The position numbers were made by a program, and so were the translations under genes. DNA of 64,000 nucleotides from an uncultured Prevotella sp. (GTDB taxonomy: Bacteria > Bacteroidota > Bacteroidia > Bacteroidales > Bacteroidaceae), in the NCBI GenBank assembly GCA_900551055.1, contig URUK01000002.1, forward strand, positions 1 to 64,000, read 5' to 3'. Position 1 is the stretch's first letter. Each line of letters opens with the position of its first letter. The notes under the pieces were generated by a model. The model searched no databases. It saw only the letters and a list, made by a program, of their open reading frames with translations, and was not told the DNA's origin. Positions 7,459-16,147 of the stretch are shown here, in pieces.

Positions 7459-8325
7459 ATGAAGACTACAGAACTGACAAAATGGATGATGGTGTGCGCC
7501 CTCGGCGTTTTTTCAATGACATCATGCAGCGATGACGATGACAGCAACGTGAATGTGCCCGAGAATGTGACAAGGGCGTTCAACGACAAGTACGCCGGTG
7601 TAGGCCGCGTAGAATGGGACCGCGAGCGCGGCGGCTACCTTGTGGCAGAATTCAACAAGGACGGCAAAGAGTACGACGCTTGGTTCACGGAGACCGGCGA
7701 ATGGGTGATGACTGAAGTAGACCACGGCAGAAGGATGGAGAACCTGCCCGAGGCGGTGCAGGCCGGATATGAAGCCACGACGTATTATGCAGAGAATTGG
7801 ACTATCGACGACATCGACGAAATACAGCGCCCGGCGTATGAGACGTTTTACATCATCGAGGTAGAGAAGAAAGGCCAGCCGGACTACGACCTGTACTTCG
7901 ACGCCAACGGCACGCTTTTCCGCGAAGTCCAAGGCGAAGGTAACTACAACGGCGACCTGGTAGGCAACCAGCTGCCTGCGGAAATGCAGTCGTTCATCGA
8001 CTCTGAATACCCCGGAGCACGCGTGGTTGACTTTGACAGCGAGCGCAACGGCTACGAGGTAGACGTAATACATGACGGCAAGAGCAAGGAAATATGGTTC
8101 GACACGCAGTACAACTGGGTGCAGACGTCTACTGACGTGACACGCGACATCCCGGCCAACATCCGCGCAGCGGTGGAAGCACAGTATCCCAACAAGCGCA
8201 TTGACGACTGCGACTACGTAGAGCCAGCACAGGGAGAGGCTTACTACCTGGTAGACCTTGACAACTACAACAAGGACCTGAAGGTTGCATCCGACGGCAC
8301 GATAACCGAAGTGAACGACTATTAA
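7459..8325 (+). CDS. PepSY-like domain lipoprotein
   Basis: A 288-residue lipoprotein: lipobox SMTSC (Cys23) followed by an acidic SDDDDS tether typical of surface-exposed Bacteroidetes lipoproteins. The body holds two related units of the PepSY-like (BLIP-like, DUF2874) type, each with a pattern of V..AF...Y.G...VEW......Y.AEF..DG....WF...G.W. The first spans about residues 35-100, the second about 165-235, with related segments between and after. Members are secreted beta-rich proteins of unknown function, often several per genome. It stands alone between divergent metY and its own downstream hairpin. Confidence 0.85.
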   Translation: MKTTELTKWMMVCALGVFSMTSCSDDDDSNVNVPENVTRAFNDKYAGVGRVEWDRERGGYLVAEFNKDGKEYDAWFTETGEWVMTEVDHGRRMENLPEAVQAGYEATTYYAENWTIDDIDEIQRPAYETFYIIEVEKKGQPDYDLYFDANGTLFREVQGEGNYNGDLVGNQLPAEMQSFIDSEYPGARVVDFDSERNGYEVDVIHDGKSKEIWFDTQYNWVQTSTDVTRDIPANIRAAVEAQYPNKRIDDCDYVEPAQGEAYYLVDLDNYNKDLKVASDGTITEVNDY

Positions 8326-8339
8326 AAGCATTAACGCAC

Positions 8340-8375
8340 GGCAGGCGGAAGCACGACAGGCGGCTTCCGCCTGCC
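8340..8375 (+). terminator. GC-rich hairpin after the PepSY-like gene
   Basis: Perfect 13-bp inverted repeat: GGCAGGCGGAAGC at 8340-8352 and its complement at 8363-8375, with a 10-nt loop, 14 nt after the stop codon. No U-tract follows, so it may act as a weak terminator or an mRNA 3' end barrier. Confidence 0.6.
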
Positions 8376-8398
8376 ATCGTCTCCACCCGTTTGCAACC

Positions 8399-8500
8399 CA
8401 TTGACTGACAGCACGTTTCCAATATGCCACCTTTTGCGATGCAAAAGGTGGCATATTGCATTGCGAAAGGCGGCCTTTTATCACACAAAAGGCCACCTCC
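8399..8500. repeat. Dispersed AAAGG..CCTTT palindrome element, copy 2
   Basis: The conserved flank CATTGACTGACAGCACGTTT (8399 onward) leads into a perfect 18-bp inverted repeat: CAATATGCCACCTTTTGC at 8420-8437 and its complement at 8441-8458. Further modules follow (GAAAGGCGGCCTTTT, AAAAGGCCACCT). The rest of the 525-bp gap contains the ppdK promoter and nothing else recognised. Confidence 0.75.
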
Positions 8501-8703
8501 CGGAATACATCCTCAGTCATGCAACAAGGCGGACGGCCGTCATGCCACATGAAACCAGTCTCAAACAAGGCTCGTGCGGATTGCCATGCCGCATTGATGT
8601 TTTCACCTTGCAGGCAACCGTTGCATATTCCGCATCATCCGTTTACAAAAATATAAAGCGACAAAAAAATCATACCATATCTTAAAAAAACATTATAGGA
8701 ACA

Positions 8704-8734
8704 TTTGTTTTTTTATTTATTTTAATTACATTTG
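8704..8734 (+). promoter_or_regulatory. Promoter of ppdK
   Basis: TTTG (8704-8707), exactly 19 nt, TACATTTG (8727-8734): a perfect Bacteroidetes promoter preceded by an A/T-rich stretch that could serve as an UP-like element. The leader is about 110 nt. Confidence 0.8.
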
Positions 8735-8850
8735 CACACAAATGTAGCACTAATACCTGTCCGCTTTCGTCACCGCTCTTATTGGGTTAAGACGTGTGCG
8801 GACACATACAGTCGTTAATTAACCATACGTGAAAACCATACATTTTAATT

Positions 8851-11571
8851 ATGACAGAAAAAAGAGTTTACACCTTCGGTAACGGAAAAGCCGAAGGAAA
8901 AGCGGACATGCGTAATCTCCTGGGAGGAAAAGGTGCCAACCTGGCTGAAATGAACCTCATCGGAGTGCCTGTTCCTCCGGGTTTTACCATCACGACCGAC
9001 GTTTGCAACGAATATTTCGAGAAAGGCAAGGAGGCTGTAGTAGCCCTGCTGAACGACGACGTTGTGGCTTCAGTACACCATGTTGAGACACTGATGAACT
9101 GCAAGTTCGGCGACGTAGACAACCCGTTGCTCGTCAGCGTCCGTTCAGGAGCACGCGCTTCGATGCCCGGAATGATGGACACCATTCTCAACCTCGGCCT
9201 TAACGACGAGGTTGTTGAAGGCTTGGCAAGGAAGACCGGGAACGAAAGGTTCGCATACGACAGCTACCGCCGCTTCGTACAAATGTACGGCGACGTGGTA
9301 TTGGGAATGAAACCTGTCAACAAGGAAGACATCGACCCGTTCGAGGCCATAATACAAAAGGTGAAGGCTGTGCGCGGCATCACGCTCGACAACGAAATGA
9401 CAGTGGACGAGCTGAAGCAGCTCGTAAAGCTGTTCAAGGAAGCAATAAAGAAGCAGACCGGCAAAGACTTCCCCAACGATCCGATGGAACAGCTCTGGGG
9501 AGCGATATGCGCCGTGTTCGACAGTTGGATGAACGAGCGCGCCATACTGTACCGCAAGATGGAAGGAATACCTGCCGAATGGGGTACCGCCGTTACGGTA
9601 ATGGCTATGGTATTCGGCAACATGGGAGCGACATCGGCCACAGGAGTATGCTTCAGCCGCGACGCCGCTACAGGCGAAAACTGCTTCAACGGCGAATATC
9701 TTGTCAACGCGCAGGGTGAAGACGTTGTCGCCGGCATACGCACTCCGCAGCAAATCACCAAGGAACGCTCTATCAAATGGGCACAGCAGCAAGGCATTTC
9801 GGAAGAAGACCGCGCAACAAAATACCCGTCAATGGAAGAGGCGATGCCCGAAATATACGCGCAACTCAACGCCTTGCAGGAGAAACTTGAGCACCACTAC
9901 CACGACATGCAGGACATGGAGTTCACAGTACAGGAAGGCAAGCTCTGGTTCCTGCAGACACGTAACGGCAAGCGTACAGGAACTGCTATGGTGAAAATCG
10001 CAATGGACCTGCTGCGCGAAGGCGAGATTGACGAGAAGACGGCACTTGAGCGCTGCGAGCCAAACAAGCTGGACGAACTGCTACATCCCGTATTCGACAA
10101 GGACGCACAGAAGAGCGCCAAAGTGCTTACACGAGGACTGCCGGCGTCACCCGGAGCAGCGTGCGGCCAGATAGTATTCTTTGCCGACGACGCAGCCAAG
10201 ATGCACGCAGAAGGGCACCGCGTAGTGATGGTACGCATCGAGACAAGCCCTGAAGACCTTGCCGGAATGGCGGCAGCCGAAGGTATCGTTACGGCACGCG
10301 GCGGAATGACGTCGCATGCGGCCGTTGTCGCACGCGGCATGGGCAAGTGCTGCGTGTCCGGAGCCGGCGCACTGAACATTGACTACAAGGCGCGCACCGT
10401 AGAGATTGACGGCACCATACTGAAAGAAGGCGACTACCTGTCAATCAACGGTTCGACCGGAGAAATATATCTCGGCGAGGTTAAGACCAAGCCTGCGGAG
10501 GTAACGGGCGACTTCGCCGACCTGATGAAGCTGTGCGACAAATACACAAAGCTGGTTGTACGCACCAATGCAGACACTCCGCGCGACGCAAACGTGGCAC
10601 GCAACTTCGGTGCTGTGGGCATAGGTCTTTGCCGCACGGAACACATGTTCTTCGAAAACGAGAAAATCAAGGCCGTGCGCGAGATGATACTCGCCGACTG
10701 CGTAGAGGGACGCGAGAAGGCTCTCGCCAAGCTGCTGCCTTACCAGAAGCAGGACTTCTACGGCATACTGAAGGCAATGGACGGCTACCCTGTCAACATA
10801 CGACTGCTCGACCCGCCGTTGCACGAGTTCGTTCCGCAAGACCTTGAAGGCCAAGAGATTATGGCAAAGGAGATGGGCATCACCGTACAGGAAGTGCAAC
10901 AGCGCGTCAACAGCTTGAGCGAGCACAACCCGATGCTCGGCCACCGCGGCTGCCGCTTGGGCAACACATATCCCGAAATCACGGCTATGCAGACACGCGC
11001 CATACTCGGAGCCGCAATACAACTGAAGAAAGAAGGCTTTGACCCGCGTCCTGAAATCATGGTTCCGCTCATCGGTATCGTGAACGAGTTTGACATGCAG
11101 GAAAAGGTTATACGCCAGACTGCCAAGGAACTGTTCGAGGAAGAAGGCATCGAAATACCGTTCCGCGTAGGCACAATGATAGAAATACCACGCGCAGCAC
11201 TGACCGCCGACCGCATTGCGGCTAAAGCGGAATACTTCAGCTTCGGTACGAACGACCTTACACAGATGACCTTCGGCTACAGCCGCGACGACATAGCAAG
11301 CTTCCTGCCGGTATATCTCGACAAGAAGATTTTGAACGTTGACCCGTTCCAGGTACTCGACCAGAACGGCGTAGGCCAGCTAATCAAGATGGCCGTAGAC
11401 AAGGGCCGCTCGACACGTCCCGAACTGGTATGCGGCATCTGCGGCGAACACGGCGGCGAACCTTCGTCTGTCAAGTTCTGCCACAAGGTGGGTCTGAACT
11501 ACGTCAGCTGCTCACCGTTCCGTGTGCCTATCGCACGTCTGGCTGCGGCGCAGGCTGCGGTAGAGGACTAA
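8851..11571 (+). CDS. ppdK: Pyruvate, phosphate dikinase
   Basis: A 906-residue enzyme of normal length that interconverts pyruvate + ATP + phosphate with PEP + AMP + PPi. In anaerobic Bacteroidales it works in the PEP-pyruvate node of glycolysis or gluconeogenesis. The N-terminal ATP-grasp domain begins YTFGNGKAEG and has LLGGKGANLAEM and SVRSGARASMPGMMDT. The swivelling domain holds the phosphohistidine in GGMTSHAAVVARGMGK (His489; Thr487 is the position phosphorylated in regulated homologs). The C-terminal TIM barrel has GIGLCRTEHMFF, MLGHRGCRLG, EIMVPLIG and the cysteine loop VCGICGEHGG. A related protein lacking the two C-terminal domains follows downstream. Confidence 0.97.
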   Translation: MTEKRVYTFGNGKAEGKADMRNLLGGKGANLAEMNLIGVPVPPGFTITTDVCNEYFEKGKEAVVALLNDDVVASVHHVETLMNCKFGDVDNPLLVSVRSGARASMPGMMDTILNLGLNDEVVEGLARKTGNERFAYDSYRRFVQMYGDVVLGMKPVNKEDIDPFEAIIQKVKAVRGITLDNEMTVDELKQLVKLFKEAIKKQTGKDFPNDPMEQLWGAICAVFDSWMNERAILYRKMEGIPAEWGTAVTVMAMVFGNMGATSATGVCFSRDAATGENCFNGEYLVNAQGEDVVAGIRTPQQITKERSIKWAQQQGISEEDRATKYPSMEEAMPEIYAQLNALQEKLEHHYHDMQDMEFTVQEGKLWFLQTRNGKRTGTAMVKIAMDLLREGEIDEKTALERCEPNKLDELLHPVFDKDAQKSAKVLTRGLPASPGAACGQIVFFADDAAKMHAEGHRVVMVRIETSPEDLAGMAAAEGIVTARGGMTSHAAVVARGMGKCCVSGAGALNIDYKARTVEIDGTILKEGDYLSINGSTGEIYLGEVKTKPAEVTGDFADLMKLCDKYTKLVVRTNADTPRDANVARNFGAVGIGLCRTEHMFFENEKIKAVREMILADCVEGREKALAKLLPYQKQDFYGILKAMDGYPVNIRLLDPPLHEFVPQDLEGQEIMAKEMGITVQEVQQRVNSLSEHNPMLGHRGCRLGNTYPEITAMQTRAILGAAIQLKKEGFDPRPEIMVPLIGIVNEFDMQEKVIRQTAKELFEEEGIEIPFRVGTMIEIPRAALTADRIAAKAEYFSFGTNDLTQMTFGYSRDDIASFLPVYLDKKILNVDPFQVLDQNGVGQLIKMAVDKGRSTRPELVCGICGEHGGEPSSVKFCHKVGLNYVSCSPFRVPIARLAAAQAAVED

Positions 11572-11596
11572 AATCCTATTAACATAATGCTTCACA

Positions 11597-11636
11597 TCAG
11601 GCTGTAATTACCGGTTTTGCCGCAATTACAGCCTGA
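11597..11636 (+). terminator. Terminator hairpin after ppdK
   Basis: A perfect 13-bp inverted repeat, TCAGGCTGTAATT at 11597-11609 and its complement at 11624-11636, with a 14-nt loop, 26 nt after the ppdK stop. Only a short TTTG follows. It is likely the main ppdK terminator. Confidence 0.7.
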
Positions 11637-11711
11637 TTTGCGTATATCCGGCAAAAGCCGGAAGGAGAAATGGCGCGCATTTCACGGCTACACTTACGGC
11701 GGCATGTAAAT

Positions 11712-11833
11712 CATTGAAAGCCAGCACGTTGCGCTTAACATTGCAAAAGGCCGCAAAACGCATACTGAAAGGTGGCATATTGGCGTGCAAAAGGTGGCCT
11801 TTCGGAAGGCAAAAGGCCACCTTTTACAAAACC
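11712..11833. repeat. Dispersed AAAGG..CCTTT palindrome element, copy 3
   Basis: The flank CATTGAAAGCCAGCACGTTG (11712 on) is followed by modules GCAAAAGGCCGC, GAAAGGTGGCATATTGG, GCAAAAGGTGGCCTTTC and GCAAAAGGCCACCTTTTAC. It explains the spurious N-terminal extension of the open frame that runs into the following gene. No other feature was recognised between the ppdK terminator and the next ATG. Confidence 0.75.
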
Positions 11834-11945
11834 GTTTGTCCGCCACTGCCATAAAAACCGCCGCAGGCTGCGCCGCTTTCGGATATTTTGCGTACATTTG
11901 CAGATATATAACCGTTATAGGAAATACGAACTTACATATACCAAC

Positions 11946-14909
11946 ATGAGTGAAAACACGCCACAGAAGTGGAACAAGTTTTACCTGAAGGACGTGACGT
12001 TCATGAACCTCATGACGCGCCGCATCTTCAACGTACTCATCATCGCCAACCCGTACGACGCCTTCATGCTTGAAGACGACGGGCGAATAGATGAAAAAAT
12101 CTTCAACGAATACACTGAGCTTGGCATGCGCTATCCGCCCACCTTCACACAGGTGAGCACAACGGAAGAGGCTGCCGACGTGCTTGCCTCAACCAGCATA
12201 GACCTTGTCATCTGCATGCCCGGTAATGCGGACAACGACGCTTTCACCGTGGCACGCGATGTCAAGGCCAAGTTCCCGGCCATCCCGTGCGTCGTGCTCA
12301 CGCCCTTCTCCCACGGCATCACACGCCGAATGGAGAACGAAGACTTGTCAATCTTCGACTACGTGTTCTGCTGGCTCGGCAACACCAACCTCATAATGTC
12401 GATAATAAAGCTCATAGAGGACAAGATGAACATAGAGCACGACATAGCCGAAGCTGGCGTGCAGATGATTCTCCTTGTTGAAGACAGCATCCGCTTTTAC
12501 TCTTCACTGCTGCCGATGCTCTACAGCTACATCCTCGCACAGAGCCAGCATTTCTCCACCGAGGCTCTTAATCCGCACAGCGCGATGCTCCGCATGAGGG
12601 GCAGGCCAAAGGTGGTGCTGACCCGGACGTATGAAGAGGCGATGGAACTGTACGACAGATACGCCGACAACACGCTCGGCGTAATATCCGACTGCCGCTT
12701 TCCACGAGGCGGAAAGGTTGACTCCGAAGCCGGCCTCGAACTGCTGCGGACCATCCGCAGGCGCAACGAGTATGTGCCGTTAATCCTACAAAGCAGCGAA
12801 ACGGAGAACAAGGTGAAGGCCGAAGCGGAGCATTTCCACTTCATTGACAAGAACTCCAAGGCCATGAGCATCGACCTGCGGCATATCATGGAGGAGCACA
12901 TGGGCTTCGGAGACTTCATCTTCCGCGACCCCAAGACACATCAGGAAGTCATGCGCGTGCGCACCCTAAAAGAATTGCAGGACAACATCTTCAAGATACC
13001 TTACGACTCGATGCTGTACCACATATCGCGCAACCACATGAGCCGGTGGCTCTGCGCGAGGGCAATATTCCCCGTGTCGGCATTCCTGAAGAACATAACG
13101 TGGCACGAATTGCAGGACGTCGACCTGCACCGCAAAATCATTTTCGACGCCATTGTGCAGTACCGCCACATGAAAAACATCGGCGTCGTGGCCGTGTTTG
13201 ACCGTGGAAAGTTTGACCGTTACGCCCACTTCGCACGCATAGGCGACGGTTCTCTCGGCGGAAAAGGACGCGGACTGGCGTTCCTCGACAGCATAATAAA
13301 GAAGCACCCGGAGTTCAACGAGCGCGAGGGTGTAAGCGTGTCAATCCCCAAAACGGTGGTGTTGTGCACCGATGTGTTCGACCAGTTCATGGAGAGCAAC
13401 AACCTCTACCCCATCGCCTTGAGCGATGCCAGCGACGAAGAGATACTCCGCCATTTCCTCCGGGCACAGCTGCCGGACAAATACATAGCCGACTTCTTCA
13501 CTTTCTTCGAGGCTACCGACAGGCCGATAGCCATCCGTTCGTCGAGCCTTTTGGAAGATTCCCACTACCAGCCGTTCGCCGGTATCTATTCAACCTACAT
13601 GATTCCGAACCTCGACGACAAGTATCAGATGCTGCAGATGCTGGCCGCCGCCATAAAGAGCGTGTACGCATCGGTGTACTACAAGGACTCGAAGGCGTAC
13701 ATGACGGCCACGAGCAACGTCATCGACCAAGAGAAGATGGCCGTCATCTTGCAGGAAGTTGTGGGCAAACAATACGGTGACCGGTACTATCCCAACATAT
13801 CGGGCGTGCTGCGTTCAATCAACTATTACCCCATTGGCGACGAGACTTCGGAGAAAGGAATAGCCAGTCTTGCGCTCGGCTTGGGCAAATACATAGTTGA
13901 CGGAGGGCAGACGCTGCGCGTAAGTCCGTACCATCCCACGCAAGTGCTGCAAACGAGCGAGATGGAGACGGCACTGCGGCAGACGCAGACACAGTTCTAT
14001 GCGTTGGACATGAAAGACGTAGGCGGCGACTTCAAGGTTGACGACGGGTTCAACATCCTGAAACTGAAAGTGAAGGACGCCGACAAGGACGGCTCGCTGA
14101 ACTACATCGCCTCGACATACGACCCATATGACCAGGTTATCCGCGACGGCATCTACGAGGGCGGCCGCAAAATCATTTCGTTCTGCGGAGTGCTGCAACA
14201 GGATGTGTTCCCACTGCCCGAACTGATGCAGATGTCGATGAAATACGGAGCCGAGGGCATGCGCAGGCCGGTGGAAATAGAGTTCGCCTGCAACATCAAC
14301 AACGACCGCACCGGCGAGTTCTACCTGCTGCAGATGCGCCCTATTGTGGACAGCAAGCAGGTGCTCGACGAAGACCTGGCCGCCATCGACGACTCCGCGT
14401 GCCTGCTCCGCTCGCACAATTCGCTCGGCCACGGCATCAGCGAGGACGTTGTTGACGTTGTTTACATCAAGACAGACGACAACTTCACCGCATCAAACAA
14501 TCCGCGCATAGCCGACGAGGTGGAGCGCATCAACCGCAAGTTCGTGGCCGAAGGCAAGAACTATGTACTCGTAGGGCCGGGCCGCTGGGGGTCGAGCGAC
14601 TATTGGTTAGGCATCCCCGTGAAGTGGCCTCACATCAGTGCGGCGCGCGTCATAGTAGAAGCCGGACTGGCAAACTACCGCGTTGACCCGAGCCAAGGCA
14701 CCCACTTCTTCCAGAACCTGACAAGTTTCGGCGTGGGCTACTTCACCGTCAACACATACAAGAACGAGGGAGTGTACCAGAAAGAGCTTCTTGACGCAAT
14801 GCCGGCTGTGGAGGAAACGCAGTACGTCCGCCACGTGCGCTTCGACCGTCCGCTGCGGATAATGATGGACGGAATGAAGCAAGAAGGCGTAATCCTTCTG
14901 CCACAGTAA
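11946..14909 (+). CDS. Receiver-receiver-PPDK_N (PEP/pyruvate-binding ATP-grasp) protein
   Basis: The start is placed at ATG giving MSENTPQKWNKFYL, because the 58 upstream codons derive from the dispersed repeat. The product is 987 residues. About residues 28-160 form a degenerate receiver-like fold (SIDLVICMPGN, PCVVLTPFS). About residues 173-317 form a clearer receiver domain, with acidic cluster LLVEDS, phosphoacceptor-type Asp249 in GVISDCRFP, and VPLILQSS. From about 430 onward is a PPDK_N-type ATP-grasp: IGDGSLGGKGRGLAFLDS, AIRSSSLLEDSHYQPFAGIY and a late LLQMRPIV. The phosphohistidine and PEP-synthesis domains of PPDK are absent, so it cannot catalyse the full dikinase reaction. Known Bacteroidetes proteins of this type are annotated as PEP synthase-like; the true reaction is unknown. 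Location beside ppdK suggests a regulatory or partner role. Confidence 0.85.
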   Translation: MSENTPQKWNKFYLKDVTFMNLMTRRIFNVLIIANPYDAFMLEDDGRIDEKIFNEYTELGMRYPPTFTQVSTTEEAADVLASTSIDLVICMPGNADNDAFTVARDVKAKFPAIPCVVLTPFSHGITRRMENEDLSIFDYVFCWLGNTNLIMSIIKLIEDKMNIEHDIAEAGVQMILLVEDSIRFYSSLLPMLYSYILAQSQHFSTEALNPHSAMLRMRGRPKVVLTRTYEEAMELYDRYADNTLGVISDCRFPRGGKVDSEAGLELLRTIRRRNEYVPLILQSSETENKVKAEAEHFHFIDKNSKAMSIDLRHIMEEHMGFGDFIFRDPKTHQEVMRVRTLKELQDNIFKIPYDSMLYHISRNHMSRWLCARAIFPVSAFLKNITWHELQDVDLHRKIIFDAIVQYRHMKNIGVVAVFDRGKFDRYAHFARIGDGSLGGKGRGLAFLDSIIKKHPEFNEREGVSVSIPKTVVLCTDVFDQFMESNNLYPIALSDASDEEILRHFLRAQLPDKYIADFFTFFEATDRPIAIRSSSLLEDSHYQPFAGIYSTYMIPNLDDKYQMLQMLAAAIKSVYASVYYKDSKAYMTATSNVIDQEKMAVILQEVVGKQYGDRYYPNISGVLRSINYYPIGDETSEKGIASLALGLGKYIVDGGQTLRVSPYHPTQVLQTSEMETALRQTQTQFYALDMKDVGGDFKVDDGFNILKLKVKDADKDGSLNYIASTYDPYDQVIRDGIYEGGRKIISFCGVLQQDVFPLPELMQMSMKYGAEGMRRPVEIEFACNINNDRTGEFYLLQMRPIVDSKQVLDEDLAAIDDSACLLRSHNSLGHGISEDVVDVVYIKTDDNFTASNNPRIADEVERINRKFVAEGKNYVLVGPGRWGSSDYWLGIPVKWPHISAARVIVEAGLANYRVDPSQGTHFFQNLTSFGVGYFTVNTYKNEGVYQKELLDAMPAVEETQYVRHVRFDRPLRIMMDGMKQEGVILLPQ

Positions 14910-14973
14910 CAGGGGAACTGACAACCTGAAAGGCAACAGCCCGTCCCCATCCGCAACGGTGAAGTACAATCCC

Positions 14974-15088
14974 ATTGCAAAAGGCCACCTTTTAGCTTGT
15001 AAAAGGTGGCCTTTTAGCGTCTGATTGACGGCCTTTTGCAATGCGAAAGGCGGCATATCGCCAAACCATTGACAGCCAACGGGTTGCA
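14974..15088. repeat. Dispersed AAAGG..CCTTT palindrome element, copy 4
   Basis: AAAAGGCCACCTTTTA and its exact complement form a 16-bp stem with a 5-nt loop, ending in TTTT, so this copy could terminate the preceding gene. Modules GACGGCCTTTTGC and GCGAAAGGCGGCATAT follow, then the conserved flank CATTGACAGCCAACGGGTTG (15067 on). The 357-bp gap to the next gene contains nothing else recognised. Confidence 0.75.
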
Positions 15089-15266
15089 CACAGTACAGGA
15101 ACTGCGGCGGCAACGGCACAAAACAATGCCGCCAACAGCAGGGCACCGGGCAAAAAACCGGCGCGACGGGCATCACTGCCAGCCGCGCCACGCGATAAAA
15201 GAATCTATGTTAAACTGTTTTTTATGCCGTAATTATCCTGCTATGGCGTTAGCCGTTGCATTCACA

Positions 15267-16109
15267 TTATTTCTTTATGGCAAGGTTGTCGACAGCCGCA
15301 TAGCCCGGCGTATTCAAGCCGAAAGAGCCGCAAAGGTCGTCAGAACCCATCACGAAGAAATACAGTTCCTTTACCTTTCCAAGCGGAGTGAGGTCGAACT
15401 TCACCCATTCCTGCTCGATGTCGGTGCCTGTACACAGTTCAATGTATGCGTACTCCTTGCTCCCGTCGGCCTTTACGCCCTCGGCATAGAGCCTGAACCA
15501 GCTGTTTTCCGTTGCAGGAACAGCCGTTCCCGAGCCGTTATGCAGCGCGTCAAGAACGTAAGACGTATTGGTGGCATACACGTATCGTGGCTCAAACTCG
15601 GCACCGTCGATGTATAGAGGCTTCGTTGCAGTATATCCCGAATTGGCGTCTTCGAGCGTGCTGCGCCAGCTGTTCACTATCATGAAATTGTCAGAACCGT
15701 CTGCTCCGGGGCCGGGGTTCGGCGTGGTGGAGACAGTCAACTGGCGGTCATAACCCAAGCCCTCGTATGTCTCGCTCCAGTAGTTTGATATGGCGTAACC
15801 GCCCGACCAGAACGCAGCTCCGTAGCCGGCATCGATGAAACCGTCATACTTCAGACCTGTATTTCCGTCGTCGCTGAACTTGTATGACGCCGCGTCGGTG
15901 TAAAGCAGCGGCCCGTTGTATTCAGGATTGTCAACAAGGCTTGTCCAGTAATTGTCTATTCCACCTTTGAAATCTTTGTCTTCAAAAGTCAGCACAAGCA
16001 CATTCTCGCCGGGTCCTGTGCCGTTGTCGTCGTCATCGCTGCACGCTGTGAATGCCATTGCGGTAAACAGCGCAGTGGCGAACAATGTCAATTTAGTTGT
16101 TTTTCTCAT
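15267..16109 (-). CDS. DUF4465 surface lipoprotein of the B12 uptake operon
   Basis: A 280-residue lipoprotein with lipobox FTACS (Cys23) and an acidic SDDDDNG tether that predicts surface exposure. The body matches the DUF4465 beta-sandwich type: VLTFED..F......YWTSLVDNPEYNGPLLY, a YDGFIDAGYGAAFWSGGYAISNYW segment, and a C-terminal LYFFVMGSDDLCGSFGLNTPGYAAVDNLAI. It is the last gene of the riboswitch-led btuB operon, so a role in cobamide capture on the cell surface is inferred. Direct binding by this family is not something I can confirm. The spacing to the upstream gene is 38 bp. Confidence 0.85.
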   Translation of the reverse strand: MRKTTKLTLFATALFTAMAFTACSDDDDNGTGPGENVLVLTFEDKDFKGGIDNYWTSLVDNPEYNGPLLYTDAASYKFSDDGNTGLKYDGFIDAGYGAAFWSGGYAISNYWSETYEGLGYDRQLTVSTTPNPGPGADGSDNFMIVNSWRSTLEDANSGYTATKPLYIDGAEFEPRYVYATNTSYVLDALHNGSGTAVPATENSWFRLYAEGVKADGSKEYAYIELCTGTDIEQEWVKFDLTPLGKVKELYFFVMGSDDLCGSFGLNTPGYAAVDNLAIKK

Positions 16110-16147
16110 AAATGTATGGTTCTAATGTTTGAATTTTTATTTTACGA

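Noticed and set aside
7522..8568. Long open frame on the minus strand opposite the PepSY-like gene
   Set aside because: It lies opposite a gene with lipobox, domain signature and promoter, is Val/Ala-rich without motifs, and reads into the repeat. It is a GC-driven shadow frame.
9145..9792. Minus-strand open frames within ppdK
   Set aside because: Antisense frames without protein features. ppdK motifs run through the whole region on the plus strand.
11772..11945. N-terminal extension of the receiver-PPDK_N protein
   Set aside because: The 58 extra codons translate the dispersed repeat (for example KGGLSEGKRPPF) and precede a well-placed ATG. The same kind of peptide appears in frames at other copies of the repeat.
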